Shown: positions 7,155 to 17,164, counted from the stretch's first letter. The stretch is 39,176 nt of DNA from Cryobacterium shii (GCF_004402595.1 NZ_SOFY01000047.1:1-39176); one strand, 5' to 3'. Program-made: numbers and translations. Notes: a model not told the origin generated them from the sequence alone.

Positions 7155-8806
7155 CAGCTCAGGTCTCGAAAGCTCAGCCTGCTGCCCAGATGCGCTGGAA
7201 TCGGCGGGATCGGGACCAGCCCACCAAGGTTCATCCCCGGCATTCCCACCGGGGCGAAGTTCATCTGCGCCTGTTGGTTGAATTGAACCTGAGCGCCATA
7301 CAACTGGCCGCGCCAGTTGTTGCGGTCGATCACGATGTTGCACGGTGTGTAAACCATCACCGACATGCTCGCAACGGTGTCCGTCTCATTGTTGAGCCGG
7401 ATGTCGCCCAGAGTGGGTTTGCCCGCCGGCCGGACGCACGTCGGGTCGGAGTTGACAAGGTCATCCGGCACGATGAGCCAGAATTTGCGATTCCCTCCCA
7501 CACCCGTCAACTTCAGCTTGTCAATGTTGAATCCTTTGCCGATGATGGCCACGTTCGCGTTCAGGTCGATCGGGTTCACGTTGTTCTCAGTGGTGATGCC
7601 ATCAGGGCAGTTGAGGGCATTCACAACGGTTGGCACGACGATGGATGATAGCCAGGCGGCTTCGCTGTTCTTCACTGAGCAGCTGGCGGGGGCGCCGGCC
7701 CATTCCATTTGCGCATATCCCTGGGCCTTCCAGGTCGATGTCTGAAACCAGGCGGTCGACGCCGCGTAAGCGTAGGGGTACGGCACGTCGACCCAGTGCG
7801 GGATCACCGGGGCCGGCGGTGGAGTGAGCCCGCCGACACCGGTTCGCACTACGCCCTGAACAGCACCCGTAGCCACCGAGGCGGTACCGCTGGAGAGCAG
7901 GTCCCCCAAGATCGTTGACCCTGCACTGATTGTTGCACTAGTCGTTCCCGTCCCAGCAACGATGATCGACTTCTTGACGGTGCTGCTCGACACGGCGGTG
8001 TTTCCGCCTGCCCAAATGCTGCCGTTGACGGTTCCGCCGGCCGTGACAGTCCCGGCAGCGATCACGTCACCGGAGACTGTACCTCCGGTGAGCTTGACAT
8101 TGCCCGAGGCATGCACGGACCCGGCGACGTCGCAATTGTTGAGGATGATGTTTCCGTTACCGGCGATCACGCTGCCGGCGATTCCCCCGTTGGTCTTGCA
8201 GTCGATGTCAATGTCGCCCGTGCCGATCTGGACATCCGCCAGAATACTGTCAGTGATGATCGGATCGACGAGCCCGAACTGGTTATGCGTCGCCGCGAAG
8301 GTTTCCGCGTAGATCGCGGCTCCGGTGGAGACAATCTCCGGAACCCCGGGGTAGGCGGGGATGTACTGGTACACGGCCTCGACCTGCCTCGAGTTCCCCG
8401 AGGTGGCTCCGGCAATTCCCTGCGCCTGCGCGTCGCCTGTCGACTTGATCTTCACCTGCGATGTCGTAGGCGACGGGCAACCTCGCACCCAATTGGTCCC
8501 GGACGGTAACCAGATCGTGGCGGTGTATTTCGGGATGTCTCCAGGCAGCGACTGGTACAGGTTGCCGACGGCCTGACAGCTCCCCGAGGTGAGGAGGCCC
8601 ACGGCGGCCATGTCGACTCCAGCTTCCGCCGCCGCCCTTGCCTGCACAGAAGCTTTGCTGGCCGTGGTCACACCGAGCGCATTGATGGTGGCTGCGGTGA
8701 TGGTTAGCCCGATCACTAGAGTGACTGCCATTACGCCGATCACGGCCATCAGTGCACTGCCGCGATCGTCGGGGTAACTTGTGCGTGTTTGTGGCGTCAG
8801 AAGCAT
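7154..8806 (-). CDS. pilX: Very large PilX-like minor pilin with bactofilin-like repeat region
   Basis: The 550-residue protein starts at ATG 8806, inside the end of pilW (10-nt overlap). The N-terminus has a type III leader ending DDRG, a likely cleavage site before SALMAVIGVM, and a hydrophobic helix (about residues 19-42); the usual Glu at +5 is absent, as in many PilX/GspK-type subunits. Residues about 205-325 form Gly/Val/Thr-rich repeats such as GSVIAGNGNI, GSVHASGNVKL and GDVIAAGTVTAGGTV. This pattern is that of polymer-forming/bactofilin beta-helices. A C-terminal domain (about 340-550) has several Cys and a WRGQLYGAQVQFN segment seen in PilX-associated proteins. It is far larger than ordinary minor pilins (about 150-200 residues) and probably sits at the pilus tip as an initiator or adhesin. 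The tip role is inferred. Confidence 0.8.
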   Translation of the reverse strand: MLLTPQTRTSYPDDRGSALMAVIGVMAVTLVIGLTITAATINALGVTTASKASVQARAAAEAGVDMAAVGLLTSGSCQAVGNLYQSLPGDIPKYTATIWLPSGTNWVRGCPSPTTSQVKIKSTGDAQAQGIAGATSGNSRQVEAVYQYIPAYPGVPEIVSTGAAIYAETFAATHNQFGLVDPIITDSILADVQIGTGDIDIDCKTNGGIAGSVIAGNGNIILNNCDVAGSVHASGNVKLTGGTVSGDVIAAGTVTAGGTVNGSIWAGGNTAVSSSTVKKSIIVAGTGTTSATISAGSTILGDLLSSGTASVATGAVQGVVRTGVGGLTPPPAPVIPHWVDVPYPYAYAASTAWFQTSTWKAQGYAQMEWAGAPASCSVKNSEAAWLSSIVVPTVVNALNCPDGITTENNVNPIDLNANVAIIGKGFNIDKLKLTGVGGNRKFWLIVPDDLVNSDPTCVRPAGKPTLGDIRLNNETDTVASMSVMVYTPCNIVIDRNNWRGQLYGAQVQFNQQAQMNFAPVGMPGMNLGGLVPIPPIPAHLGSRLSFRDLS

Positions 8807-9396
8807 GGGAGGCTCACATCCGGTCCGGACGCCGGCAAGGGCTGCCGACTGGTTGAGGAGGTGCTTATGCGCACTGGTTTCTTACCCGGGCCTGTGCTTA
8901 CATCGAGACCGAGGTCCACTCTGCGGCCGTTCAGGGGATTCTTTCTGAACACCGGTGAGCCAGAAACGGGGGCCATGCCGTCTCCGAGCAGCGTCCAGGT
9001 TGCGATGTCTCCGGCGGCAGTCGGAATGATCCCTGCCGAGGTCGTCGTGCGAACCTGACCGTCCTTGTACGACCAAGCCTGGCAGCGCCAAGTTTGCTCC
9101 GCCCCCGACCCGGCCGTCCGCACTATGAGCAGCTCCGGGATTGCGTTGAGCGGGCTGGTCCAGATGGCACTTGCATTGCGCACGCCCTGCCCGACAGATC
9201 TGGAGACAAGTTGGCCGGAGTTGCTCGCCTGGGTTGCGTCACTCACCGTCCGCTCGGTCGCCAAGGAATTAATGAGCAGCCCTCCCACAATCAGGAGCAC
9301 GATGACCGCGAGCACCATGTAGATGAGCAGCTCGATCAGGGTGAAGCCGGCATTGAAGGCCCTAGTGCGCGTGTACTTGTTCACCGGGACGGTCAC
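8797..9396 (-). CDS. pilW: PilW-like minor pilin
   Basis: The 199-residue product has a short leader ending AFNAG, followed by the type IV pilin N-terminus FTLIELLIYMVLAV with the conserved Glu at +5. The helix is followed by a globular domain with two Cys. I take the GTG at 9396 as the start because it overlaps the pilV stop (GTGA) and gives a short leader of normal length; the open frame further upstream is antisense-like sequence inside pilV. The role, as a priming minor pilin with PilV and PilX, comes from family knowledge and gene order. Confidence 0.82.
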   Translation of the reverse strand: MTVPVNKYTRTRAFNAGFTLIELLIYMVLAVIVLLIVGGLLINSLATERTVSDATQASNSGQLVSRSVGQGVRNASAIWTSPLNAIPELLIVRTAGSGAEQTWRCQAWSYKDGQVRTTTSAGIIPTAAGDIATWTLLGDGMAPVSGSPVFRKNPLNGRRVDLGLDVSTGPGKKPVRISTSSTSRQPLPASGPDVSLPCF

Positions 9397-9833
9397 GGCG
9401 CTGTCACGAGGATTCGTGTCGATGCGGAGATTGGCGGGATCGACGATCCGACCACAGAGACGGACACGCTTACGGCTACCGTCCCGGGATAGGTCGACGC
9501 GGGGCAGTCCACCGAGCGGCCGGGCGCATAGGTCACGCCTCGAGCGTCGGTGACAGTCCCCAGCGGAGACTCGTCCTCGTAGATATTGAGAGCTGCGCAT
9601 GTGCTGCCCGCCGCGCGGGCCAGCTCCATCTGCTTGTTGACTAGCTGGGTCGCTGTGGCGATTGTCGAATTGCGGACGGTCGTCTTCATCGAGGTAACAA
9701 GGAGAGGCAGGAAAGCAACGGACAGGAGGCCCAGAAGCAGCATCGAGATCACGATTTCGATCAAGCCAAATCCGCTTTCGCTCAGATTGGACTCCTGCAG
9801 ATTGGACTCCTGTCGTCGGGTAGTCGTCTTCAT
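9393..9833 (-). CDS. pilV: PilV-like minor pilin
   Basis: The product has 146 residues. The start at ATG 9833 has GAAGGAAG eight bases upstream; an in-frame ATG at 9917 lies inside a hairpin and lacks an SD. The leader contains the doubled pentapeptide QESNL and ends SESG, followed by FGLIEIVISMLLLG, a class III prepilin signal with Glu at +5. The globular part is short and has a Cys pair. PilV-type subunits help start pilus assembly. It follows pilA after a strong stem-loop and overlaps pilW by 4 nt. Confidence 0.82.
   Translation of the reverse strand: MKTTTRRQESNLQESNLSESGFGLIEIVISMLLLGLLSVAFLPLLVTSMKTTVRNSTIATATQLVNKQMELARAAGSTCAALNIYEDESPLGTVTDARGVTYAPGRSVDCPASTYPGTVAVSVSVSVVGSSIPPISASTRILVTAP
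9783..9812. repeat. Perfect 15-bp tandem duplication inside pilV leader
   Basis: Two exact head-to-tail copies of a 15-bp unit (9783-9797 and 9798-9812) encode two QESNL pentapeptides in the pilV leader peptide. The unit is a multiple of three, so gain or loss of a copy would keep the frame. Confidence 0.9.
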
Positions 9834-9876
9834 ACGCCCGGCTTCCTTCTGCTGTCCTTGCACGTGAATTGGATGC

Positions 9877-9911
9877 GGCGATGGAGCACCGGACTCCGGT
9901 GCTCCATCGCC
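9877..9911. terminator. Long perfect stem-loop between pilA and pilV
   Basis: A perfect 16-bp stem (9877-9892 with 9896-9911) with a 3-nt loop lies 18 nt after the pilA stop on the minus strand. No T-run follows. By position it may be a partial terminator or an RNA-stabilising 3' end that lets the major pilin be made in excess over the minor pilins downstream. Confidence 0.65.
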
Positions 9912-9929
9912 CTTCATGCGGCGAACGTA

Positions 9930-10373
9930 TTAAGGGGCAGCAACGATCGCGCCAGCGGAACTACAGGTCTTCTTGGCCACGGCCGCACCTGTGTCAGTGA
10001 TGGCCGCCCAGTGGCCCTTCGTGGCTGCGTTGTCGGAGCCAGAAATGCAGAACGACTTCTTGTCTGAGGTCCACGTGAGCTCGACCGGGATATCAGCGCT
10101 GGCCGTGAAATCGACGGCGGCGGTCATCGCAAATCCGGGGGCCGTGCCGGTTACGAGCTGGGCCACAACGGCTGTCTTGGCGTTGGTGATCTGCGCCAGG
10201 GTCGCCTTGTCCTTGGCGGTGTCCTGCTGGCCGAGGAAGATCGGGATGGCGACCGCGGCGAGGACGCCGATGATGAGGACGACGACGAGAAGCTCGATCA
10301 GGGTGAAGCCCTTTTCCTTCTGGCCGAGTTCTGAGCGCTTGCGGGCAAGCGCCGCCGTGATGCTTTTGATCAT
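9930..10373 (-). CDS. pilA: Major type IV pilin PilA
   Basis: The 147-residue prepilin starts at ATG 10373 with AAAGGA seven bases upstream. The leader is rich in Lys and Arg and ends QKEKG; the mature protein begins FTLIELLVVVLIIGVLAAVA, the canonical N-terminal helix with Glu5. The mature protein is about 124 residues, with two cysteines near the C-terminus (in KSFCISG and KKTCSS) that could form the D-region disulfide. It is the best candidate for the main subunit: it has the most canonical signal, a separate upstream region of 134 nt, and a stem-loop behind it. It is processed by PilD and assembled by PilB/PilC. Confidence 0.92.
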   Translation of the reverse strand: MIKSITAALARKRSELGQKEKGFTLIELLVVVLIIGVLAAVAIPIFLGQQDTAKDKATLAQITNAKTAVVAQLVTGTAPGFAMTAAVDFTASADIPVELTWTSDKKSFCISGSDNAATKGHWAAITDTGAAVAKKTCSSAGAIVAAP

Positions 10374-10429
10374 GTGAGAGTCCTTTGCTGGGGGTGTGCT
10401 GGGAAAGGCTTTTGCGTTGCCTGCATTGA

Positions 10430-10451
10430 GCCTATGGTTCGCGACATAGGC
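10430..10451. promoter_or_regulatory. Inverted repeat upstream of pilA
   Basis: In the 134-nt gap between pilC and pilA, GCCTATG (10430-10436) is mirrored by CATAGGC (10445-10451) around an 8-nt centre. The gap is the largest inside the operon. It could hold an internal pilA promoter or a regulator site. No clear -35/-10 pair was found. Confidence 0.35.
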
Positions 10452-10507
10452 CTGTAGCCCACATATGGGGGGATTTCCCGACCCGCGCACCCCCAATGTG
10501 AGGGTCG

Positions 10508-11737
10508 TCACTTGATGTATTGGAAGATGCTGAACATCGGCATGTAGAGCGCGACGATCATCCCGCCCACCACCACGCCGATGAAAGCAATCATCAGCGG
10601 TTCGATCAGGGCGGTCAGTTGCTCCGCCGTGGCCTGCACTTCTTGATCGTAGAAGTCAGCGATCTTGCTGAGCATCGTCTCCAGGGCGCCGGCGTCCTCG
10701 CCCACAGCGATCATTTGCGTCACCATTGCTGGGAAGATGGGTTCGAGGCTGAGCGGGCCTGCGATCGACTTGCCCTGGCGCACTGATTCCTGCACCTTGC
10801 GCAGGGCCGATTCGATCACCCAGTTGCCTGAGGTCTCGCCAACGATGTTGAGCGACTGGAGAATCGGAACGCCGGCCCCGATCATCGTCGCGAAGTTGCG
10901 AGTGAAACGAGCGATCGCCAGTTTCGTCATGAGCGGGCCGAACACCGGTAGCTTCAGCTTGAGCGGGTCGACGACCTTACGCACGCGTTCGGTGTTCTTG
11001 TTCTTGCCCCACCACACGGCGAAGGCGGTTCCCCCGACAACGAGCACCGGCAGCAGCCACACCATCGCCTTGGAGAGCACCACTAGGACCATGGTGGGCG
11101 CAGGCAGCTCCCCGCCGAAGCCCTTGAACATCTTCTCGAAAACCGGAACTATGAAGGTGAGCATGCCGATGACGGCGACCACGGCCATGATCAGCACGAT
11201 CGTCGGATAGGCCATCGCCGACTTGATGGTGTCGCGCAGCTTCCCTTCGGACTCGAAGTTGCCGGCCACCGAGTTGAGCGAACTCTCGAGGAAGCCGCCG
11301 GTCTCGCCCGCCTTGACCAGGTTGATCATGATCGGCGGAAACACGGTGGAATGCTTACCCATGGACTCGGAGAGCGAGATACCGGTCTCCACGTCGTTGC
11401 GGATAGACGTGAGTATTCTCGCAAGTTCCTTATTCTCGGTCTGCTCAGAGAGGATGTTGAGAGTACGCAGTAACGACAGGCCGGCTGAGGTCATGGTCGC
11501 CATCTGGCGGCTCATGATGGCGAGGTCCTTGAGCCCAACTCCCTTGCCAAAGCCGGGAATCTTGATTTCCGTGCTCAGGCCGGTGCCCACCTCTACCTCA
11601 GCGACGGATATCGGGGCCACCCCCATGGTGCGCAGTCGCTGCATGGCCGCGACCTCGGACGCGGCATCCAGACGCCCCTTCACGACCTTGCCGGCGGCGT
11701 TGCGGCCCTTGTACGCGAAGGCAAGACTGCTGGGCAA
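10508..11737 (-). CDS. pilC: Type IV pilus inner-membrane platform protein PilC
   Basis: The 409-residue protein has the two tandem T2SF domains of PilC/GspF (about residues 70-195 and 275-395), each with a cytoplasmic helical bundle. Three membrane helices lie at about 175-200, 218-240 and 376-398. Family motifs are visible: RQMATMTSAGLSL, LVKAGETGG, and in the second repeat RNFATMIGAGVPI and IAVGEDAG. PilC anchors the assembly in the membrane and is driven by PilB and PilT. The start is a TTG directly after the pilT stop (TAGTTG); no in-frame ATG or GTG gives the conserved N-terminus. Confidence 0.93.
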   Translation of the reverse strand: MPSSLAFAYKGRNAAGKVVKGRLDAASEVAAMQRLRTMGVAPISVAEVEVGTGLSTEIKIPGFGKGVGLKDLAIMSRQMATMTSAGLSLLRTLNILSEQTENKELARILTSIRNDVETGISLSESMGKHSTVFPPIMINLVKAGETGGFLESSLNSVAGNFESEGKLRDTIKSAMAYPTIVLIMAVVAVIGMLTFIVPVFEKMFKGFGGELPAPTMVLVVLSKAMVWLLPVLVVGGTAFAVWWGKNKNTERVRKVVDPLKLKLPVFGPLMTKLAIARFTRNFATMIGAGVPILQSLNIVGETSGNWVIESALRKVQESVRQGKSIAGPLSLEPIFPAMVTQMIAVGEDAGALETMLSKIADFYDQEVQATAEQLTALIEPLMIAFIGVVVGGMIVALYMPMFSIFQYIK

Positions 11738-13114
<1,377 letters not shown>

Positions 13115-13133
13115 GCAGATATCCCCTTTTGCA

Positions 13134-14804
13134 CTATGCGACCACTCGCAAGATTTCTTCGATCGATGTCAAACCCATTTGAGCCTTGGCCCAGCCGTCT
13201 TCGCGGAGCGTGATCATGCCCTGCTCGCGTGCGACCCGGCCGATTTCGGCGCTGGACGCATGGGCGACGGCGAGGTGCTCGATCTCCTCGGTCACCGTCA
13301 TCACCTCGTGCACGGCCAGGCGGCCGCGGTAACCGGTCTTCGAGCAGTGCGAGCAGCCGACAGCCTCGTAGATCGTGGGCAACGGCCGGTCCGGGTTGAA
13401 CGAGAAACGCAGCCGGGTCAGGTATTCCGCGGTCAGGGCGGCCGGCTTTTTGCACTTGTCGCAGAGGCGACGGGCCAGACGTTGGGCGACGACGCAGTCG
13501 AGGGCAGAGCCCACCAGGAACGGCTCGATGCCCATCTCGGTGAGGCGGGTGATCGCGCTGGGCGCGTCGTTGGTGTGCAGGGTGGACAGCACGAGGTGGC
13601 CGGTCAACGAGGCCTCGATGGCGATCTGCGCGGTCTCGTGGTCGCGGATCTCACCCAGCAGCACGACATCCGGGTCGCTTCGCAGAATTGAACGCAGCGC
13701 GCTCGCGAAGGTGAGGCCGGCCTTGGGGTTCACCTGCACCTGGTTGATGCCCGCCATGCGGTACTCGACCGGGTCTTCGACCGTGATCACGTTGATCTCG
13801 GGGCGGGCGACCGCGCCGAGGGTCGTGTACAGCGTGGTGGACTTGCCCGAGCCGGTTGGGCCCGTGATCAGAATCATGCCGTAGGGCTTGGAATAGGAGG
13901 TCTTGTAGGCCTCGAAGTTGTACTCCAGCAGGGCCAGGGCGCGCACATCGAGGGTGGTGCTCGAGTTGTCGAGAATACGCATGACGACCTTCTCGCCCCA
14001 CACGGTGGGCAGGGTCGCCACGCGCAGGTCGATCTGGCGGCCGGCGTGACGCACGGTCATGCGGCCGTCCTGCGGTTTGCGCCGCTCGGCGATGTCGATG
14101 TCGCTCATGATCTTGAGCCGGGAGATCACGCCGGCCTGGATGCTCTTGGGCGCGGTCTGCATCTCGTGCAGCACGCCGTCGATGCGGTAGCGCACCCGCA
14201 GGCTGTGCTCGCCGGGCTCGATGTGGATGTCCGAGGCGAGGTCCTGGATGGCCTGGCTGACCAGCAGGTTCACGAACCGCACGATCGGGGCGTCGTCGTC
14301 GATCGAATCCGAGACGCCGAACGAGGAACTCTCGGTGGCCGCGTTCTCTTCTTCGAGGGTGGAGGTCAGGTCGCTGAGCTCGTCGTCGGCACGGTGGTAG
14401 CGGGTGATGGCGGCGAGCAGGTCGCTGCGCTCGGCGACGACCTGGGTGACGCGCATCCGTGAGGCTTCGCGCACGTCGTCGACGGCGAAGACGTTGCCGG
14501 GATCGACCATCGCGAGGATCAGACGGCCGTCGTCGACGGCGATCGGGATGACTTCGTGGCGCTTGCAGACGGCAACAGGCACGAGGGCCACGGCCAGGCG
14601 GTCGACCGGATAGTCGGCCAGCTCGACGAACGGCAGGTTCGCCTGCTGGGCGCGGGCCCGGGCGAACTGCACCTCGGTGATGACGCCCCTTGCGACGAGG
14701 GCGCGCACCGCACTTTCGTCGGCGGGATCGCCGGCCATGAGGTGGTCGAGCTCTTCGATCGGGAGTAGGCCGTGCAGGATCAGGATCTCGGTGAGGCTTG
14801 CCAC
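13134..14804 (-). CDS. pilB: Pilus extension ATPase PilB
   Basis: The 556-residue product starts at GTG 14804 with GAGAGGA upstream. An N-terminal T2SSE/MshEN-like domain (about 1-135) is followed by the secretion ATPase core: Walker A GPTGSGKST (about 313-321), Asp box TVEDPVEYR, Walker B DVVLLGEIRD (about 378-387), and His box HLVLSTLHTNDAPSAITRL. A tetracysteine zinc site, CDKC and CSHC, lies near residues 446 and 484, a mark of PilB/GspE over PilT. It is the first gene of the operon. In some PilB proteins the N-terminal domain binds cyclic-di-GMP. Here two weak copies of that motif are visible, around LILHGLLPIEEL and LVARGVITEVQF, but the Arg-Leu-Gly start of the consensus is missing from both, so c-di-GMP binding is uncertain. 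Confidence 0.93.
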   Translation of the reverse strand: MASLTEILILHGLLPIEELDHLMAGDPADESAVRALVARGVITEVQFARARAQQANLPFVELADYPVDRLAVALVPVAVCKRHEVIPIAVDDGRLILAMVDPGNVFAVDDVREASRMRVTQVVAERSDLLAAITRYHRADDELSDLTSTLEEENAATESSSFGVSDSIDDDAPIVRFVNLLVSQAIQDLASDIHIEPGEHSLRVRYRIDGVLHEMQTAPKSIQAGVISRLKIMSDIDIAERRKPQDGRMTVRHAGRQIDLRVATLPTVWGEKVVMRILDNSSTTLDVRALALLEYNFEAYKTSYSKPYGMILITGPTGSGKSTTLYTTLGAVARPEINVITVEDPVEYRMAGINQVQVNPKAGLTFASALRSILRSDPDVVLLGEIRDHETAQIAIEASLTGHLVLSTLHTNDAPSAITRLTEMGIEPFLVGSALDCVVAQRLARRLCDKCKKPAALTAEYLTRLRFSFNPDRPLPTIYEAVGCSHCSKTGYRGRLAVHEVMTVTEEIEHLAVAHASSAEIGRVAREQGMITLREDGWAKAQMGLTSIEEILRVVA

Positions 14805-14828
14805 TCGATCCTCTCGAACAGGCTCAGG

Positions 14829-14834
14829 TATATA
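14829..14834 (-). promoter_or_regulatory. Possible -10 element of the pil operon
   Basis: TATATA lies 24 nt upstream of the pilB GTG in the 115-nt gap behind the GGDEF gene. It is directly downstream, in the direction of transcription, of an imperfect palindrome (GATA...TATC, 14837-14848). No convincing -35 hexamer lies at the right distance, so an activator-dependent promoter or co-transcription from upstream are alternatives. Confidence 0.25.
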
Positions 14835-14919
14835 GGGATAACGCTATCGCCGGGCCGGCGGTCGGGCCAGACCCACTTTGAGGGGGTAGCGGCACGAAAA
14901 ACGGCTCGTTCTAGTGATC

Positions 14920-16873
14920 CTACCGGCCCGATTGCGCCTGATTGCGCCTGGCGGCCTTGGCCGTATACAGCGCGCCGTCGGCCGCGGCGATCAGGGCGTC
15001 GCTGGAGCGGCCGTCCGCCGGGAAAGTGGCGACGCCGAACGATGCCGTGACGCGGATGCGGCCGTCCCCGTGCTCCACGGTCAAATTCGCCAGGGCGCTC
15101 CGCAGCTGTTCGGCGCGTTCCAGGGCGCCCTCGCTGGCCAGGCCGGGGAGCACCATCAGAAAATCCTCAGCACCGTAGCGGTAGAAGATATCGCTGGCCC
15201 GGGCGTGCTGTTTCATCAGCTCGCCGAAGGCCCGCAGCACCTCGTCCCCGGCCTGGTGCCCGTAGCGGTCGTTCACCCTTTTGAAGTGATCGAGGTCGCA
15301 CATGATCACGCTGACGGGCTCGCCCGAGCGCTCGGCCAGAACCAGCTCGCGGGCGAAGGATGCGTCGAGGAAGCGCCGGTTGTAGAGGCCGGTCAGCGAA
15401 TCGTGAGTCGACTCCTCGCGGAGCTGCTCCTGCAGCACGAGGATTTCGCGCTCGGCCGCGGCCCGGGTGGAGATGTCGAGAACCATGCTGATCAGCATCC
15501 GTCTGCCGCCGACCTGCATCACCTTGCTGTGGCACTCCGCGTCGAGCACCTCGCCGTTCTTGCGCAGCCCACGGAACACGAAGTCGGTGCGGTCGATCGC
15601 CCCGGTCAGCCGCCGACGGAGATTGTCTGCGACGAACTCACGATCGTTTGGAACGGTGAGCTCTAGCGGGCCGCGCTCCCGGATTTCCGGTTCGGAGTAG
15701 CCGAACATGTCGGCGAACCGTGAATTGGAGTAGGTGAACCGGCCGTCTTCGATCAGCACGATCCCGACCAGCGACTGACCGACCAGCCCGCGAAACTTCG
15801 CCTCGACCTTGCGCAGGATGCAATCGCACCCCATCACCAGCTGAGGTCGGCCGATCGCCGTCTCGATCTCGACGAACGTGTCCTCCAGCTTCTCCGCGAG
15901 GCCCACGCCGCGGGCCGCGCGCAGAACCAAGCCCTCCTCGATCGCGCAGTAGAAGGTGAGGCTTCCGTCGGCGTTGGCCGATCGGATGGCGCGCAAGTAT
16001 TTGGTTCCCGCGATCATGACGACCATCGGGCATTCTGCGTAGTGCTGGACGGTCAGTTCCGCCACCGGCACCCCCACCAGCTGCGCGTAGGCCTCCGCCG
16101 CCGGCCGCCCGTCGATTTCGTACACGACCCGGCGGTCGGCATCCGCTCTCGTGACGACGACCCGGTCGTCGGTCGGAACAAAATGGTCGGTCTTGAACGT
16201 GCGGAAAGGCAGCATCGTGCTGATCAGGACCAGAACCGCACTACCGGTTCGGAACGCGCCGTCTGCACAGACGCGGGTCTCGGTGAACTGCATGCCGTCG
16301 CCCGACGAACCGCCGAGCACGGGAATTCGACCCAGCCCGTTCTGCACGGCGCGGCTGACCTTTTCTGCGCGCACGGACAGGCCCATCGATCAACAGGTTC
16401 GCGAAGGTGTTGCTGCCGCCGGCCAGCGGCTCGGCGCGGTCAAGTTGGCGCAGAAGGTGCTGCGTGAGGTTCTGGGCCTGGGCCGGTTCAAACTGGTGAA
16501 GCTGGTTCTGGGCGCCGCTGACAACCTTGAAGCTGCCCGGGGGGAAGCTCGCTCCGGTGATGCTGTGGTCCAGATAGCCGGACGGGCCGATTTCACCCGC
16601 GGTCGTGCAGCCGACCACTTGCACGCCGACGAAGAGCCGCTGCAGTTCGGAGGCCATCAGGTCGAGGTCATACTGCACCGAACAGAAGAACATCACCAGC
16701 GCGGTGTCGGGTTGGGCGACGCCGGCGTGGAATTCGCGGGCGGCTTGCCGGGTGTCAGACGCGGTGAACTGCGCCCGGCGGATCCCCGGCGCGGCCTGCG
16801 TTCCCGTCGTGCCGTTCGACCAGTCGGAACCCTCGAAGCCGGACAGTACCTGGGCTTCGCTGACGCTCATCAT
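14920..16873 (-). pseudogene. FIST-PAS-GGDEF sensory protein, interrupted by a one-base frameshift
   Basis: Two reading frames together give one recognisable protein of about 650 residues. The upstream frame (16873 to about 16384) encodes FIST_N, with VMFFCSVQYDLDLMASEL, GCTTAGEIGPSGYLDHS and NTFANLLIDG. The next frame (from about 16386) continues exactly with LSVRAEKVSRAVQ, then FIST_C (FYCAIEEGLVLR, GCDCILRK), a PAS domain (FTYSNSRFADMFGYSEPEI) and a diguanylate cyclase-like domain. The break is one extra G in the GGG run at 16382-16384. FIST domains are proposed small-ligand sensors. The cyclase signature reads YGAEDF instead of GG[DE]EF, so activity is doubtful. The start at ATG 16873 follows AGGAACC; an in-frame GTG at 16903 lacks an SD. 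The frameshift may be real or a sequencing error. As read, an ATG at 16386 could yield only the C-terminal part. Confidence 0.8.
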
Positions 16874-17106
16874 GGTTCCTGTCGCAAGGGCGGCCGGCTT
16901 CACCGCCTGACCCGAATTTATCAGTCGGGCCCCGCTCCGCCTGGACCGCGGACGGGGGTGCTTGTCCCCCTAAATGAGGACCGCGCCGGTACCCCTGCCC
17001 GGCAAAAACCCCCTCCTGCCCGATCCCCACCAAGACGCCTGATCTTGGACGCCTGACCCGTCCGATCAGGTTCCTGGCTGGTCTCAAGGCAGACTCGAAC
17101 CCGAGA

Positions 17107-17164
17107 GTTCCCGTTCCGGTCGAGAGTGACCGCTACAGCGGGCACTCTCGACCGGAACGGGAAC
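17107..17164. repeat. 58-nt near-perfect palindrome downstream of the GGDEF-EAL gene
   Basis: Positions 17107-17128 are perfectly complementary to 17143-17164 (22 bp). The 14-nt centre contains CCGCT-AC-AGCGG, so the stem can extend to about 27 bp with a single A/G mismatch and a 2-nt loop. It lies about 38 nt past the stop of the GGDEF-EAL gene. Position suggests a transcription end or mRNA-stabilising element, but there is no T-run. Nothing else is apparent in the gap 16874-17202 except a GCCGCCCCGCC repeat next to the stop codon. Confidence 0.75.

Noticed and set aside
14931..14950. Tandem 10-bp ATTGCGCCTG at the end of the GGDEF gene
   Set aside because: Only two copies, affecting just the last few codons; probably incidental.
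17080..17110. GGTTCGAGTC on the minus strand, like a tRNA T-loop
   Set aside because: The flanking bases do not form a T-stem, and no acceptor, D or anticodon arm is present, so it is not a tRNA or a tRNA fragment I can support.
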